Below are positions 27,223 to 36,107 of a stretch of DNA of 64,000 nucleotides, piece by piece. The stretch is from Mariniflexile maritimum. Its GTDB lineage: Bacteria > Bacteroidota > Bacteroidia > Flavobacteriales > Flavobacteriaceae. A program made the translations under genes and the position numbers. The stretch lies in the NCBI RefSeq assembly GCF_009746565.1, contig NZ_WRPN01000003.1, forward strand, positions 124,001-188,000, written 5' to 3'. Position 1 is the stretch's first letter, and each line of letters opens with the position of its first letter. A model generated the notes under the pieces. That model was not told the DNA's origin. It worked only from the letters and a program-made list of their open reading frames with translations, and made no database searches.

Positions 27223-27352
27223 GTTTGCATCCCATGGAACGGAGCCATTCCATGAAACGTATTCTAAAGTTTATAAATTGAGCCAACAAACAGATGGTTT
27301 CATATCTTACGATGACGTAATTTATCCTATTTTTGCTTTATAAAAATTCAGC

Positions 27353-28288
27353 ATGCAACAAACCACAAACACCATTTTGATGATTCGCCCTATAAATTTT
27401 AGGATGAACGAACAAACGGCCATAAACAACTACTACCAAAAAAAGTTGGGCACAATGCTGCCACAAGCGCAAAATGCAAAAGCACAACAGGAATTTGACA
27501 GGTATGTTGAAAAATTGCAAAGTATTGGCGTACATGTAATTGTTGTGAACGACACCAACGAATTCGACACCCCAGATGCCGTTTTTCCAAACAATTGGAT
27601 ATCGTTTCACGAAAATGGTGATGTAGCCATTTACCCCATGTTTGCTGAAAACAGACGCTTGGAGCGCAGGGACGATATATTTGGAATTTTGGAAGCTGAA
27701 GGGTTTGAAATTAACAACATCGTTGATTACACAAGCGCTGAAGATGAGCAACTCTTTCTTGAAGGTACCGGAAGCATCGTGCTGGATCGCGTAAACCAAA
27801 AAGCGTATTGCGCCATATCGCCACGTGCCGATGAGGACTTATTTATTGAATTTTGTGAAGATTTTGGGTATATGCCCGTTATTTTTACCGCAAACCAAAC
27901 TGTAAACGGACAGCGAAAACCCATTTACCATACCAACGTGATGATGTGCATAGGCGAAACTTTTGCAGTTGTTTGTTTAAGCAGCATTGACGATAAGGCT
28001 GAACGCAAAAACCTCATCAATCATTTAAAACAGGACGGAAAGGAACTTATTGATATAACCGAATTGCAAGCAAGCCATTTTGCAGGCAATATGTTACAGG
28101 TAAAAGGTTTTAATAACGAAAAATATGTGGTTATGAGTTCGGCTGCTTATCATGCCTTAACAAAAAATCAAATTGAAAAACTTGAAGCACACTGCAAATT
28201 ACTTCATAGCCCGTTGGATACTATTGAAGCTTGTGGCGGTGGAAGTGCGCGTTGTATGATGGCCGAAGTGTTTTTGCCAAAAGTTTAA
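27353..28288 (+). CDS. ctlX: CtlX-like citrulline/arginine amidinotransferase-fold hydrolase
   Basis: 311 residues of the amidinotransferase (pentein) superfamily. Landmarks: ILMIRPINFRMNEQTAINNYYQ at the start, DAVFPNNWISFHENG, EGTGSIVLDR, YHTNVMMCIGE (His of the active site), SHFAGNMLQV, and the C-terminal GGGSARCMMAE with the expected nucleophile Cys301. This pattern is that of the citrulline-utilisation hydrolase CtlX/arginine-deiminase-related group. Cytoplasmic. The last gene before a convergent histidine kinase; a TATTTTTG -7 element is at 27328-27335. A second enzyme of the same fold is encoded at 43176. Exact substrate uncertain. Confidence 0.85.
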   Translation: MQQTTNTILMIRPINFRMNEQTAINNYYQKKLGTMLPQAQNAKAQQEFDRYVEKLQSIGVHVIVVNDTNEFDTPDAVFPNNWISFHENGDVAIYPMFAENRRLERRDDIFGILEAEGFEINNIVDYTSAEDEQLFLEGTGSIVLDRVNQKAYCAISPRADEDLFIEFCEDFGYMPVIFTANQTVNGQRKPIYHTNVMMCIGETFAVVCLSSIDDKAERKNLINHLKQDGKELIDITELQASHFAGNMLQVKGFNNEKYVVMSSAAYHALTKNQIEKLEAHCKLLHSPLDTIEACGGGSARCMMAEVFLPKV

Positions 28289-28394
28289 TCCTGTTTAAAA
28301 AAGCATCTATAAGTTTAAGGTAATGGATTTCGCGAAGGTTCCAATGCAATAACGAATCTTCTTTTTCCGAAGATAGAATACAGCTTACAAAAAT

Positions 28395-30443
28395 TTATGC
28401 TGGCCTTGTTTTTGGCAATTGTACATAAAAGGTACTGCCCACGTTTACGGTACTTTCAACCCAAATTTTTCCGTGGTTAAGCTCTACCAATTCTTTACAA
28501 ATGGACAAGCCCAAACCTGTACCCTTTTCGTTGTTGGTACCAACCGTTGTAAAGGAACTATTCTTGAAAAGTTTATCGATATTTTGTTTTGAAATTCCAA
28601 TACCGGTGTCGGCAATACTAATGATGCAGCTACCGTTGCTAATATGGTTCGAAATGGTAATGGTGTCGCCGTTTTTACAGAATTTCAAGGCGTTTGCAAG
28701 CAAATTTTGCACCACGATTTCAAACATACTTCGGTCGGCATAGGCAAAGTCGCGCAACGAATGGTCAATAAGTTCAATGCCTTTGTTTTCCATGCGCTGT
28801 TCAATCAATCGCACTTTTTCCTCAAAAACTTCCTGAATATCGAATAAAGTGGGTTTTGGTTCTAAAGACTGCATTTGCGACTTAGACCAATTGAGCAAAT
28901 TAAACAGTAATAAAGAGGCATTGTTGGCATTCTCACTTAGCTCAGGAATTAAGTTATCAAACTCCTCTCTTGATAATGAGCCGTCTTTTAACAAATCAAT
29001 AAACCCATTGATGGATGAAAGCGAATCCTTTAAATCGTGCGATACAATTGAAAACAACTTGTCCTTTACGTTGTTTACGTTTTCAAGATGCTTGGTCTGT
29101 TCAGCAAATGCTTCGTTTTGAAGTTCTATTTTCAGGTTCTTTTCTTCTAATTCCTGGGTATATTTAATATTGCTGTTTCGTTTTAAATAAATCAATATCA
29201 AAAAAGTTGAAACAATGGCAAGTGCCGCCAACAATCCGTAAAAAATTAGCTTAAACTTATCAAAGGCAACAGGCTCGGGGTTGCTTAAGTTGGAAACCGG
29301 ATCTAAAGTGTTCGTGTTGGCCAATTCCTTTTCAAAATCTGGATTGAAATCTAAATTATTTGCATTTGAGTCTGGTGTATGTTTGGCGTTTTGCAAACTG
29401 CTTTTTAGGTTATAATATTCGCGTTGCCATGCAAAGGCCTTATCAAATTTTCCTCTGGTAGAATCGAGGGCAATCATCGATTTGTAATACCGCAGCAATT
29501 CTGGTTTGTTGTTGATGCTTTTTGCAATTGTACCGGCTTCCAAAAGTTGTTGCTCTGCCAAAACCAAGCGATTGGTTTGCAAATTCAACTCGCCCAAATT
29601 GTTTAATGCCATTAAAACGCCTACTTTGTTATCAGATTTCCTGTTAATGTCCAATCCTTCCAATAAATACTTGGCAGCCCTATCAAAATCGTTGAATTTT
29701 AAATATTCGCTTCCCAATTTTGGGTAAATACGACCGCGCAAGGAATCGGCAGTAGCTTCGGCCAACACTTTTTCATAGTATTCAATAGCTTTTCTGTTTT
29801 CATTTTTACGTGAATAGAGTTCGGCCAACTGAATATTTGAGCGTACCATGCCCTTAACATCGCGCAATTGTTCTTGAATGTCGTTTGCTTTTAAGTTAAA
29901 TTCAATCGCCTTATCAACTGCGCCCATATTATAGTAGGCATTTGCAACATTGCCATAGGCCAAACTAAGGTCTTTTTGCAAGCGTTTTTTCTCTAATTCC
30001 TTTATGGAAGCAAGGGCATACTGCAGCCCGATTGCATAATTGCCGCGTTTAATTTCTATTAAGCCAATACTGTTATTTACGCGGGCAACGTTTAAGGTAT
30101 CGTTTAATTTTTTGTATAGTGCCTTGGCTTTGTTGTATCCATTTATGGCATTTATATAATCGCTTTTTTCAGCATATATAAGCGCTTTATAATATGTAAT
30201 TTCAGCAACTCCCGAGGTATAATCAATGTTGGAAGACAACTTTTCGCTTTCAATAACATACTTCATGGCCTTATCATAATCCTTTAGTTCATATAAGGAT
30301 TTGATAAGTTTTAGCGACGTTTTTACTTTTAGGGAATCTTGGGTCTCAAAAGCCAATTGTATGGACAGGCTATCCAGCTCTTTGGTTTGAGAGAAACCAT
30401 AGAACACAGATAAAACAATAATGAGAGTAATTATTTTCCTCAT
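28395..30443 (-). CDS. TPR-containing sensor histidine kinase
   Basis: 682 residues. Signal peptide (1-19), about six tetratricopeptide repeats at 35-345 in the periplasm, one membrane helix at 397-420, a coiled coil at about 425-462, then the kinase core: H box SIVSHDLKDSLSSI with His469, N box NLLANALKFC, G1 DTGIGIS and G2 GTGLGLSIC. No receiver domain is fused and no response-regulator gene is adjacent, so it is an orphan in this window. The ligand is unknown; the TPR sensor type is common in Flavobacteria. Confidence 0.93.
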   Translation of the reverse strand: MRKIITLIIVLSVFYGFSQTKELDSLSIQLAFETQDSLKVKTSLKLIKSLYELKDYDKAMKYVIESEKLSSNIDYTSGVAEITYYKALIYAEKSDYINAINGYNKAKALYKKLNDTLNVARVNNSIGLIEIKRGNYAIGLQYALASIKELEKKRLQKDLSLAYGNVANAYYNMGAVDKAIEFNLKANDIQEQLRDVKGMVRSNIQLAELYSRKNENRKAIEYYEKVLAEATADSLRGRIYPKLGSEYLKFNDFDRAAKYLLEGLDINRKSDNKVGVLMALNNLGELNLQTNRLVLAEQQLLEAGTIAKSINNKPELLRYYKSMIALDSTRGKFDKAFAWQREYYNLKSSLQNAKHTPDSNANNLDFNPDFEKELANTNTLDPVSNLSNPEPVAFDKFKLIFYGLLAALAIVSTFLILIYLKRNSNIKYTQELEEKNLKIELQNEAFAEQTKHLENVNNVKDKLFSIVSHDLKDSLSSINGFIDLLKDGSLSREEFDNLIPELSENANNASLLLFNLLNWSKSQMQSLEPKPTLFDIQEVFEEKVRLIEQRMENKGIELIDHSLRDFAYADRSMFEIVVQNLLANALKFCKNGDTITISNHISNGSCIISIADTGIGISKQNIDKLFKNSSFTTVGTNNEKGTGLGLSICKELVELNHGKIWVESTVNVGSTFYVQLPKTRPA

Positions 30444-30902
30444 ACAATATTACATTACTTCCAGTAATAAAGCCATAATTGCTAGTATCTTATTTGAGGG
30501 AAATAAGGTTTGCTTTATCAAGCTTAACGTTTAGTCAGTTTTTAAAAAATGTTCCAAAAGTTGGAATTAAATAGCTTTACGCAACAAAAGTTGGAAAAAG
30601 CCTTTTTATAATCTAATTTCTGCGTTTTAATACCAATAAATTAGTTAAAATGACAAAGTGAAAATAACTAAAAATCGACCAATAGATTAACGGTAAAAAT
30701 TACACGACAAGTGCACTTTTATCAATAAAAAACTATCGGGCACAAAACCACATGCTGCATCTTTTTGAACAAAAGTGCCAATGGTCCAATAATAAGCATC
30801 GCTTTACCTTTACATTGTACTTAACCCATTTTATTAAAACACATTTTGCCTTCAATGCTTTAATAAAAGTTTTATCTTTGCTCACCTAAAAAACAATCAG
30901 CA
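30444..30902. other. Divergent intergenic region between histidine kinase and argS
   Basis: 459 bp, AT-rich, no supported gene. It holds TTCCAA-aag-TTGGAA (30552-30566) with its right part, CAAAAGTTGGAA, repeated exactly 30 bp downstream (30555-30566 and 30585-30596), plus the palindrome AAGTGCACTT at 30710-30719. A lone -7-like TATCTTTG at 30873-30880 is 23 bp before the argS start. No tRNA or other RNA gene recognised. Confidence 0.5.
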
Positions 30903-32702
30903 ATGAGCCTTCAAGAAACGTTACAAAACAAAGTTAAGCATGCCGTTTCAACAACTTTTAATGTGAACCTGGAATCGGTTGAATTTCAGGCAACCCGTAA
31001 GGAATTTGCGGGCGATATGACCGTTGTTATTTTCCCAATGTTGCGTTTCATTAAAGGAAATCCGGTTCAAATAGGCGAAACCATAGGTAACTATCTGGTG
31101 GAAAACGTGCAGGAAGTGAAGGCTTTTAACGTAGTGAAAGGCTTTTTAAACATTGAAATAGACGATGCGTACTACATCCATTTTTTTAATACCATAAAAG
31201 ATGATGAGACCTATGGTTTTGTGGCGCCTAAAGCCAACGAAAAAGCCATTATGGTTGAATATTCATCACCAAACACCAACAAACCCTTGCATTTAGGGCA
31301 TGTTCGCAACAATTTATTGGGTTACAGTGTTGCCGAAATATTGAAGGCCTCAGGAAAAAAAGTATATAAAACCCAAATTATTAACGACCGTGGCATTCAT
31401 ATTTGCAAAAGCATGTTGGCCTGGAAACGATTTGGAAATGGTGAAACACCCGAAAGTACAGGTTTAAAGGGCGATAAGTTGGTTGGCAACTATTATGTGA
31501 AATTTGACCAGGCATATAAAAAGGAAATCGAGCAATTGGTTGCATCAGGTATTTCAGAAGAAGTATCAAAAAAAACGGCTCCTTTATTAATGGAAGCCCA
31601 AAACATGCTACTAAAATGGGAAGCTGGCGATGCAGAAACCGTTGCGCTTTGGAAAATGATGAATGGCTGGGTTTATGAAGGCTTTAATGAATCTTACAAA
31701 AATCTAGGTGTCGATTTTGATAAATTATATTATGAAAGCGACACCTATTTATTGGGCAAGGAATTTGTTGCCGAAGGATTAAACAAAGGTGTTTTTACCC
31801 AAGAAGCCGATGGTTCGGTTTGGTGCGATTTAACCGAAGATGGCTTGGATAAAAAAATCGTGCAACGAAGCGATGGAACTGCGGTTTATATAACCCAGGA
31901 CATTGGTACCGCCATACAGCGCATCAAAGATTTTCCAGATGTTGGCGGCTTGGTATATACCGTTGGAAACGAACAGGATTACCATTTTCAAGTATTGTTC
32001 CTGATTTTGAAAAAACTAGGTTTTGAATGGGCAAAAAACCTCTACCACTTAAGTTATGGCATGGTTGATTTGCCTAGCGGAAAAATGAAAAGTAGGGAAG
32101 GTACCGTGGTTGATGCCGACGATTTAATTGATGAAATGACCAAAACTGCAGGTGAGATTTCAGAAGAATTAGGGAAACTTGATGGCTATTCGGAAGAAGA
32201 AAAACAAGCGCTTTACAAAACCATTGGCCTGGGTGCTTTAAAATATTATATTTTGAAGGTTGACCCTAAAAAACGTATTTTGTTCGACCCCAAAGAGTCC
32301 ATTGATTTTCAAGGAAACACAGGCCCATTCATACAATATACCTATGCCAGGATTCAAGCCATTTTAAGAAAGGCCGATTTTGACTATACCGTTACCCTAA
32401 ACGCTTCAAATAGCAATGGGAACAAACCGTGCTTGCACCACAAAGAAAAAGAGCTTATAAAACAATTGGAGTTATTCCCGGAGATTATCCAAAATGCCGC
32501 GGCACAATACAGTCCTGCATTGGTGGCAAACTACACTTACGAATTGGTAAAGGAATTTAATTCATTTTATCAAAACGTTTCTATTTTGGGCGCCGATAAT
32601 TTGAATGATAAAACATTTAGGGTACAACTATCCAAAAAAGTAGCGGGAACCATTAAAAAAGCGTTTGGGGTTTTAGGGATTCAGGTGCCGGAACGGATGT
32701 AA
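30903..32702 (+). CDS. argS: Arginyl-tRNA synthetase
   Basis: 599 residues, class I synthetase. N-terminal Arg-tRNA additional domain (about 1-95), the HIGH signature as HLGH (130-133) within SSPNTNKPLHLGHVRNN, the KMSKS region as GKMKSREG, and the C-terminal anticodon-binding DALR domain (IQYTYARIQAILRK ... VANYTYELVKEFNSFYQ ... ending VPERM). Full length, no oddities. Attaches arginine to tRNA-Arg. Confidence 0.98.
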   Translation: MSLQETLQNKVKHAVSTTFNVNLESVEFQATRKEFAGDMTVVIFPMLRFIKGNPVQIGETIGNYLVENVQEVKAFNVVKGFLNIEIDDAYYIHFFNTIKDDETYGFVAPKANEKAIMVEYSSPNTNKPLHLGHVRNNLLGYSVAEILKASGKKVYKTQIINDRGIHICKSMLAWKRFGNGETPESTGLKGDKLVGNYYVKFDQAYKKEIEQLVASGISEEVSKKTAPLLMEAQNMLLKWEAGDAETVALWKMMNGWVYEGFNESYKNLGVDFDKLYYESDTYLLGKEFVAEGLNKGVFTQEADGSVWCDLTEDGLDKKIVQRSDGTAVYITQDIGTAIQRIKDFPDVGGLVYTVGNEQDYHFQVLFLILKKLGFEWAKNLYHLSYGMVDLPSGKMKSREGTVVDADDLIDEMTKTAGEISEELGKLDGYSEEEKQALYKTIGLGALKYYILKVDPKKRILFDPKESIDFQGNTGPFIQYTYARIQAILRKADFDYTVTLNASNSNGNKPCLHHKEKELIKQLELFPEIIQNAAAQYSPALVANYTYELVKEFNSFYQNVSILGADNLNDKTFRVQLSKKVAGTIKKAFGVLGIQVPERM

Positions 32703-33011
32703 CCCATAACGAACCAAACCCCGGATTTAAAACCCATTACCCCAACAGCATCAGGGTTGAAAGGCAATGAAATGGCATACCGCCATTTCGTAAATACGTT
32801 ATTTAGCGCAAACGCCTTATTGCCTTACCACCATTAATGCAATGCACAAACTGGAAATCTTGCGATTAAAGTGCATAGCGTTTTCGTATAATTGTCAGTT
32901 GCGTGGTTTAGAGCTTAACTTTGCTAGTATGCACAAAACTGAAAATCCTCGCAGATTTTCAGAAGTAGGCAAGAACAGGCAATTACTTACGGACATTAAA
33001 GCGTGTCGATT
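32703..33011. other. Atypical intergenic block beside the toxin-antitoxin pair
   Basis: 309 bp. Richer in GC and in inverted repeats than nearby spacers: GAAATGGC (32769-32776) with GCCATTTC (32782-32789), loop of 5, and CTGAAAATC (32939-32947) with GATTTTCAG (32954-32962), loop of 6. A 68-codon frame at 32842-33048 exists but lacks protein character and overlaps the toxin. I see it as non-coding, possibly part of a mobile cassette with parDE. Confidence 0.5.
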
Positions 33012-33311
33012 TTATTTTTTAAGCCTCTTTTTTACATCCATACTTTGATGTAAAATTCTACTGATTTCAATTGTGTTGTCATCTATAAGTTCATAAAACA
33101 CAATATGTTTTCCTGTTTTAAATCCACGTAGTTTTGGTTCTACTCCATCGTAATTCTTACCGCAATTTGGGTCAAGCGTAATTTGATTAAAGGTTTCAAT
33201 CAATAGGTCATAATACTTGTCGGCTTGTTTTATCGACCATTTATGAAATGTGAATTCCCAAATTTCATTTAAATCTCGATTAGATAAACGTGTCAATCGA
33301 TACTTAAGCAT
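33012..33311 (-). CDS. parE: RelE/ParE-family toxin
   Basis: 99 residues from the ATG at 33311 (a TTG one codon further up is less likely). ParE-like fold: YRLTRLSNRDLNEIWEFTFHKWS at the N-terminus, YYDLLIETFNQITLDPNCGKN, then RGFKTGKHIVFYELIDDNTIEISRILHQSMD. The ATG overlaps the end of the antitoxin gene by 8 bp, so the two are translationally coupled, antitoxin first. Members poison gyrase (ParE) or cut mRNA (RelE); which applies cannot be read from sequence. Confidence 0.9.
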   Translation of the reverse strand: MLKYRLTRLSNRDLNEIWEFTFHKWSIKQADKYYDLLIETFNQITLDPNCGKNYDGVEPKLRGFKTGKHIVFYELIDDNTIEISRILHQSMDVKKRLKK

Positions 33312-33552
33312 CAACTCCGTGTTTGGCTTTGAGATTTTTTAGGTTTTGGACTGGGTCAAAATCTTCTACTATTCCGCTTTCTTTTCCTTTTCTAATGGCT
33401 TCTCTTAAAGCAACAATTTTACTTTCTTCATCTTCCAACAATCGAAGTCCTGCCCTTATTACTTCGCTAACGTTTTTATATCGTCCAGCTGAAACTTGTG
33501 TTTGCACGAATTGGTCGAAATAATCCCCGAGTGATATTGATGTATTTTTCAT
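33304..33552 (-). CDS. parD: ParD-family antitoxin
   Basis: 82 residues. Ribbon-helix-helix DNA-binding part at about 1-45 (TSISLGDYFDQFVQTQVSAGRYKNVSEVIRAGLRLLEDEE), then a toxin-wrapping C-terminal helix and extended tail (LREAIRKGKESGIVEDFDPVQNL). Should neutralise the overlapping ParE toxin and repress its own promoter through the palindrome at 33573-33587. Confidence 0.92.
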   Translation of the reverse strand: MKNTSISLGDYFDQFVQTQVSAGRYKNVSEVIRAGLRLLEDEESKIVALREAIRKGKESGIVEDFDPVQNLKNLKAKHGVDA

Positions 33553-33566
33553 TTGTAAACTTTTTT

Positions 33567-33587
33567 CAAAGATACCAAAATTTGGTA
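33567..33587 (-). promoter_or_regulatory. parDE promoter -7 element and overlapping palindromic operator
   Basis: Minus-strand TATCTTTG (33567-33574) fits TAnnTTTG. It overlaps the 15-bp palindrome TACCAAAATTTGGTA (33573-33587), the likely ParD autoregulatory site 20 bp before the parD ATG. It resembles but is not the alginate-locus operator. Confidence 0.65.
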
Positions 33588-33653
33588 AAAAATACAGATT
33601 TTGCTCGATTTTAGCAAATTACGCATGACTAAGAAACATAACCAACAAACCTT

Positions 33654-33920
33654 TTATCTTCCGTACAAGAAGTATTTATTTACCAAATCAATATACAATC
33701 GCTTTGCTTCATTTTGCGAAATATCCTTTACCTGAAACAGCGCATTGGTTTTAAAGGCATTGATGATGGCTTTTTTGCTTCCGGGGCGACTGTAATTATT
33801 GGTGGCCTTTTTGTAATAGGCATACAAATTTAAGAGCACATCGGCGGGAAATGGCTCGGTGTAAGCGTTAACGCGATTCACGGTTTCTTGGAACTCTATT
33901 TCTAATTCTTCATCAGTCAT
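33654..33920 (-). CDS. Acyl-CoA-binding protein
   Basis: 88 residues from the ATG at 33920; a start 10 codons earlier is possible but would lie deep inside psd. Four-helix acyl-CoA-binding domain: EIEFQETVNRVNAY, LNLYAYYKKATNN, SKKAIINAFKTNALFQVKDISQNEAKRLYIDLVNKY. It binds medium- to long-chain acyl-CoA. The ATG overlaps the psd stop by 8 bp, tying it to phospholipid synthesis genes. The canonical KWDAWK-type motif is only partly kept (KTNALFQVKD). Confidence 0.85.
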   Translation of the reverse strand: MTDEELEIEFQETVNRVNAYTEPFPADVLLNLYAYYKKATNNYSRPGSKKAIINAFKTNALFQVKDISQNEAKRLYIDLVNKYFLYGR

Positions 33921-34569
33921 GTAACTCTGCAATAATAGTTTCACCTCCACGAACTTTTTGGTTAAGTGTTACATTTATTTTTGAGTTTAAAGGTAGAAAT
34001 AAATCAACTCTCGAACCAAATTTTATAAACCCAGAATCGGCACCTTGAAGCACCCGATCGTTAATTTGGGCATAGTTCACGATGCGCTTTGCGAGCGCAC
34101 CGGCAATTTGTCTATAAAGTACTTTTCCAAAGGTTTTGTTCTCAACAACCACCGTAGTTCGCTCATTTTCCTCACTTGCTTTTGGATGCCATGCAACCAA
34201 ATATTTTCCGGGGTGGTATTTGCTAAATATTACCGTTCCACTTATTGGATAACGCGTTACGTGCACATTTATTGGCGACATAAACACGCTAACCTGCAAA
34301 CGCTTTTCATTAAAAAACTCCTTTTCAAAAACTTCTTCAATTACCACAACTTTACCATCTACGGGCGAAACAACATGGCCATCGTTTACAATTGTTTTGC
34401 GTTTTGGATTTCTGAAAAATTGAAGAATAAGTGTTAAAAACAACAGCAAAACGAGCAGTACAAAGGTACGAAGCCATCCAATGGGAATAAAGGTATCGGC
34501 CAACAACGAGCAACCTATAACAACAAGAAATGTTACCAATATGATTATACGACCTTCTTTATGAAACAT
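33913..34569 (-). CDS. psd: Phosphatidylserine decarboxylase proenzyme
   Basis: 218 residues, the short Psd type. Two N-terminal membrane segments (about 8-25 and 30-48), then VVSPVDGKVVVIEEV, VSVFMSPINVHVTRYPISGTV, HPGKYLVAWHPKASEENERTTVVVE, and the self-cleavage region GFIKFGSRVDLFLP, where the Ser of FGSR becomes the pyruvoyl group. Makes phosphatidylethanolamine in the inner membrane. Overlaps cdsA upstream by 11 bp and the ACBP gene downstream. Confidence 0.95.
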   Translation of the reverse strand: MFHKEGRIIILVTFLVVIGCSLLADTFIPIGWLRTFVLLVLLLFLTLILQFFRNPKRKTIVNDGHVVSPVDGKVVVIEEVFEKEFFNEKRLQVSVFMSPINVHVTRYPISGTVIFSKYHPGKYLVAWHPKASEENERTTVVVENKTFGKVLYRQIAGALAKRIVNYAQINDRVLQGADSGFIKFGSRVDLFLPLNSKINVTLNQKVRGGETIIAELHD

Positions 34570-35380
34570 AATTCAAAATTCTTAAAAATAAATAGATAAA
34601 AGGTGCTGCAAAAATAACACTATCCAACCGATCTAGCAACCCCCCGTGCCCGGGCATGATAACACCGCTATCCTTTACATTGGCCTGCCTTTTAAACTTG
34701 GATTCCACCAAATCGCCCAACGTGCCAAAAACGCTTACTATAATGCTTAAAATCAACCAAGCCGTAAAGCCCAACGTGTGCGTAAAGGTAGCAATAAAAT
34801 AACTTGCAATACACGAAAAAAACAAACCACCCAGAAAGCCTTCTACTGTTTTTTTTGGTGAAATTTTCTCAAATAATTTCTGTTTTCCAAAATTTTTACC
34901 AATTAAATAGGCAAATGAATCGTTTACCCAAACCAAAATAAATGCCCCCAAAAGAATGTTCGGATTATAATCATCGTGATAATCGGCTATAAGAATTAAG
35001 AAAATAAATGCTGTGGAAATATAAAAAGTGGTCAATAAAAATCGTTTTGTGCCAAAAAGCGGAATGGTTTTTTCTGAAAACAAATCTTTAATCAAGAACA
35101 GTTTAACAAATATGGTAAGCACCATCAATATTTGTGTGGCTTTATCAATGCTTCTATCAGAATCCAAAATAAGCTGCCAATATCCAAAAACACCATAAAG
35201 CACTATAAAAATGAGATAAGGCACATTGCTTCTTAATTGGATGAGCTTTTTAAATTCGGCCAAACAAACCATACCAAACACAAAAAAAAGGCCAATAAGC
35301 AGGTATTCAAAATATACGCACAAAATTAAAAGCATTACATAAAGTAAGCCAGAAAGGGATCGAACAAGCATTTCCTTCAT
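34559..35380 (-). CDS. cdsA: Phosphatidate cytidylyltransferase
   Basis: 273 residues, about eight membrane helices. C-terminal family signature is visible: LVESKFKRQANVKDSG then VIMPGHGGLLDRLDS. It makes CDP-diacylglycerol, the precursor of the phosphatidylserine used by psd downstream (11-bp overlap). The LUD gene ends just 1 bp upstream, so the row is one operon: LUD-cdsA-psd-ACBP. Confidence 0.97.
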   Translation of the reverse strand: MKEMLVRSLSGLLYVMLLILCVYFEYLLIGLFFVFGMVCLAEFKKLIQLRSNVPYLIFIVLYGVFGYWQLILDSDRSIDKATQILMVLTIFVKLFLIKDLFSEKTIPLFGTKRFLLTTFYISTAFIFLILIADYHDDYNPNILLGAFILVWVNDSFAYLIGKNFGKQKLFEKISPKKTVEGFLGGLFFSCIASYFIATFTHTLGFTAWLILSIIVSVFGTLGDLVESKFKRQANVKDSGVIMPGHGGLLDRLDSVIFAAPFIYLFLRILNYVS

Positions 35381-35381
35381 G

Positions 35382-35990
35382 CTACAAATCTTCTAAAAGA
35401 AGTAGGTAAAGATTTTTGGCGCTACTGCCATAACTTAAAAAATCTTTTTCGTCGCCCGACTTAAAGTGTTTTATGGTAGTAATATTTGTTGGGATTTTTT
35501 GTCGGTTTTTAGATTTGATACCCCTTAAACCCTCGCCAATAGTTTCAACAATTTGGCTGGTAGTTGCAAAAACTATAAAATTTATGGGGAGTTCGGGTAG
35601 TTTTTTTTCAAAAATTTGCTTGGATGAAATGAGCAACGACCCATCGTTGGCTATTAAATTCTCGCAGGTTGTTAAGAAAAACGTTGCGTCGCCAGAATTT
35701 TTTGTTGGCTTTAATTGGGCACTTTTAAATTTATCCTTTAGGTTATCGTCATAAATCAACGCCTCTTCGTGTTGCCAATTATTTTCATCAATAATGTGCT
35801 GCAAGGTTTGGTAGATCTCGTTCAAATTTTCACAGTACAAAAATTTTCCCCCGTTCGCCTTAAAGTTTATGGTAAACTTTTCGTCAATGGGTAGTTTTAT
35901 TTCGGGCATGTACTTTCCTCTATCACCAGATTTTATTTCTTCGGTAGATTGATCGGGCTTTAAACCAAAAATTTTTCTAAAAAGGCTCAT
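35382..35990 (-). CDS. LUD-domain protein
   Basis: 202 residues, related to the LutC/YkgG LUD domain: FLTTCENLIANDGSLLISSKQI, LPINFIVFATTSQIVETIGEGL and KNLYLLLLEDL at the end. Unlike lutC it is not near lutAB but heads the lipid operon, a position often seen in Flavobacteriia. Its reaction is unknown; a link to lactate use is doubtful here. Confidence 0.85.
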   Translation of the reverse strand: MSLFRKIFGLKPDQSTEEIKSGDRGKYMPEIKLPIDEKFTINFKANGGKFLYCENLNEIYQTLQHIIDENNWQHEEALIYDDNLKDKFKSAQLKPTKNSGDATFFLTTCENLIANDGSLLISSKQIFEKKLPELPINFIVFATTSQIVETIGEGLRGIKSKNRQKIPTNITTIKHFKSGDEKDFLSYGSSAKNLYLLLLEDL

Positions 35991-36037
35991 TTAGTAAGCT
36001 GCTATTAATGTCATTCTTTTTAAGATTATCAAATATA

Positions 36038-36077
36038 AAAAATCTTAAATTAACCATGCGGCTAATTTAAGATTTTT
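36038..36077 (-). terminator. Intrinsic terminator after ftsH
   Basis: A perfect 15-bp stem: AAAAATCTTAAATTA (36038-36052) with TAATTTAAGATTTTT (36063-36077), 10-nt loop, T-rich on the minus strand. It separates rsfS-ftsH from the LUD-cdsA-psd operon. Confidence 0.88.
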
Positions 36078-36107
36078 ACTTGAAGCTTAACAAAATATAT
36101 GAAAAAC

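Noticed and set aside
28356-28374. Small hairpin ATCTTC/GAAGAT between ctlX and the histidine kinase
   Set aside because: Only 6 bp and no T run; not enough to call a terminator for either convergent gene.
32842-33048. 68-codon plus-strand frame before the toxin gene
   Set aside because: No family resemblance, no membrane or domain pattern, overlaps parE on the other strand; better explained as part of a repeat-like block.
33573-33587. TACCAAAATTTGGTA as another alginate-regulon operator
   Set aside because: Half-sites are spaced and ordered differently from TTGGTWAACCAA, and it sits in front of parDE; autoregulation by ParD explains it better.
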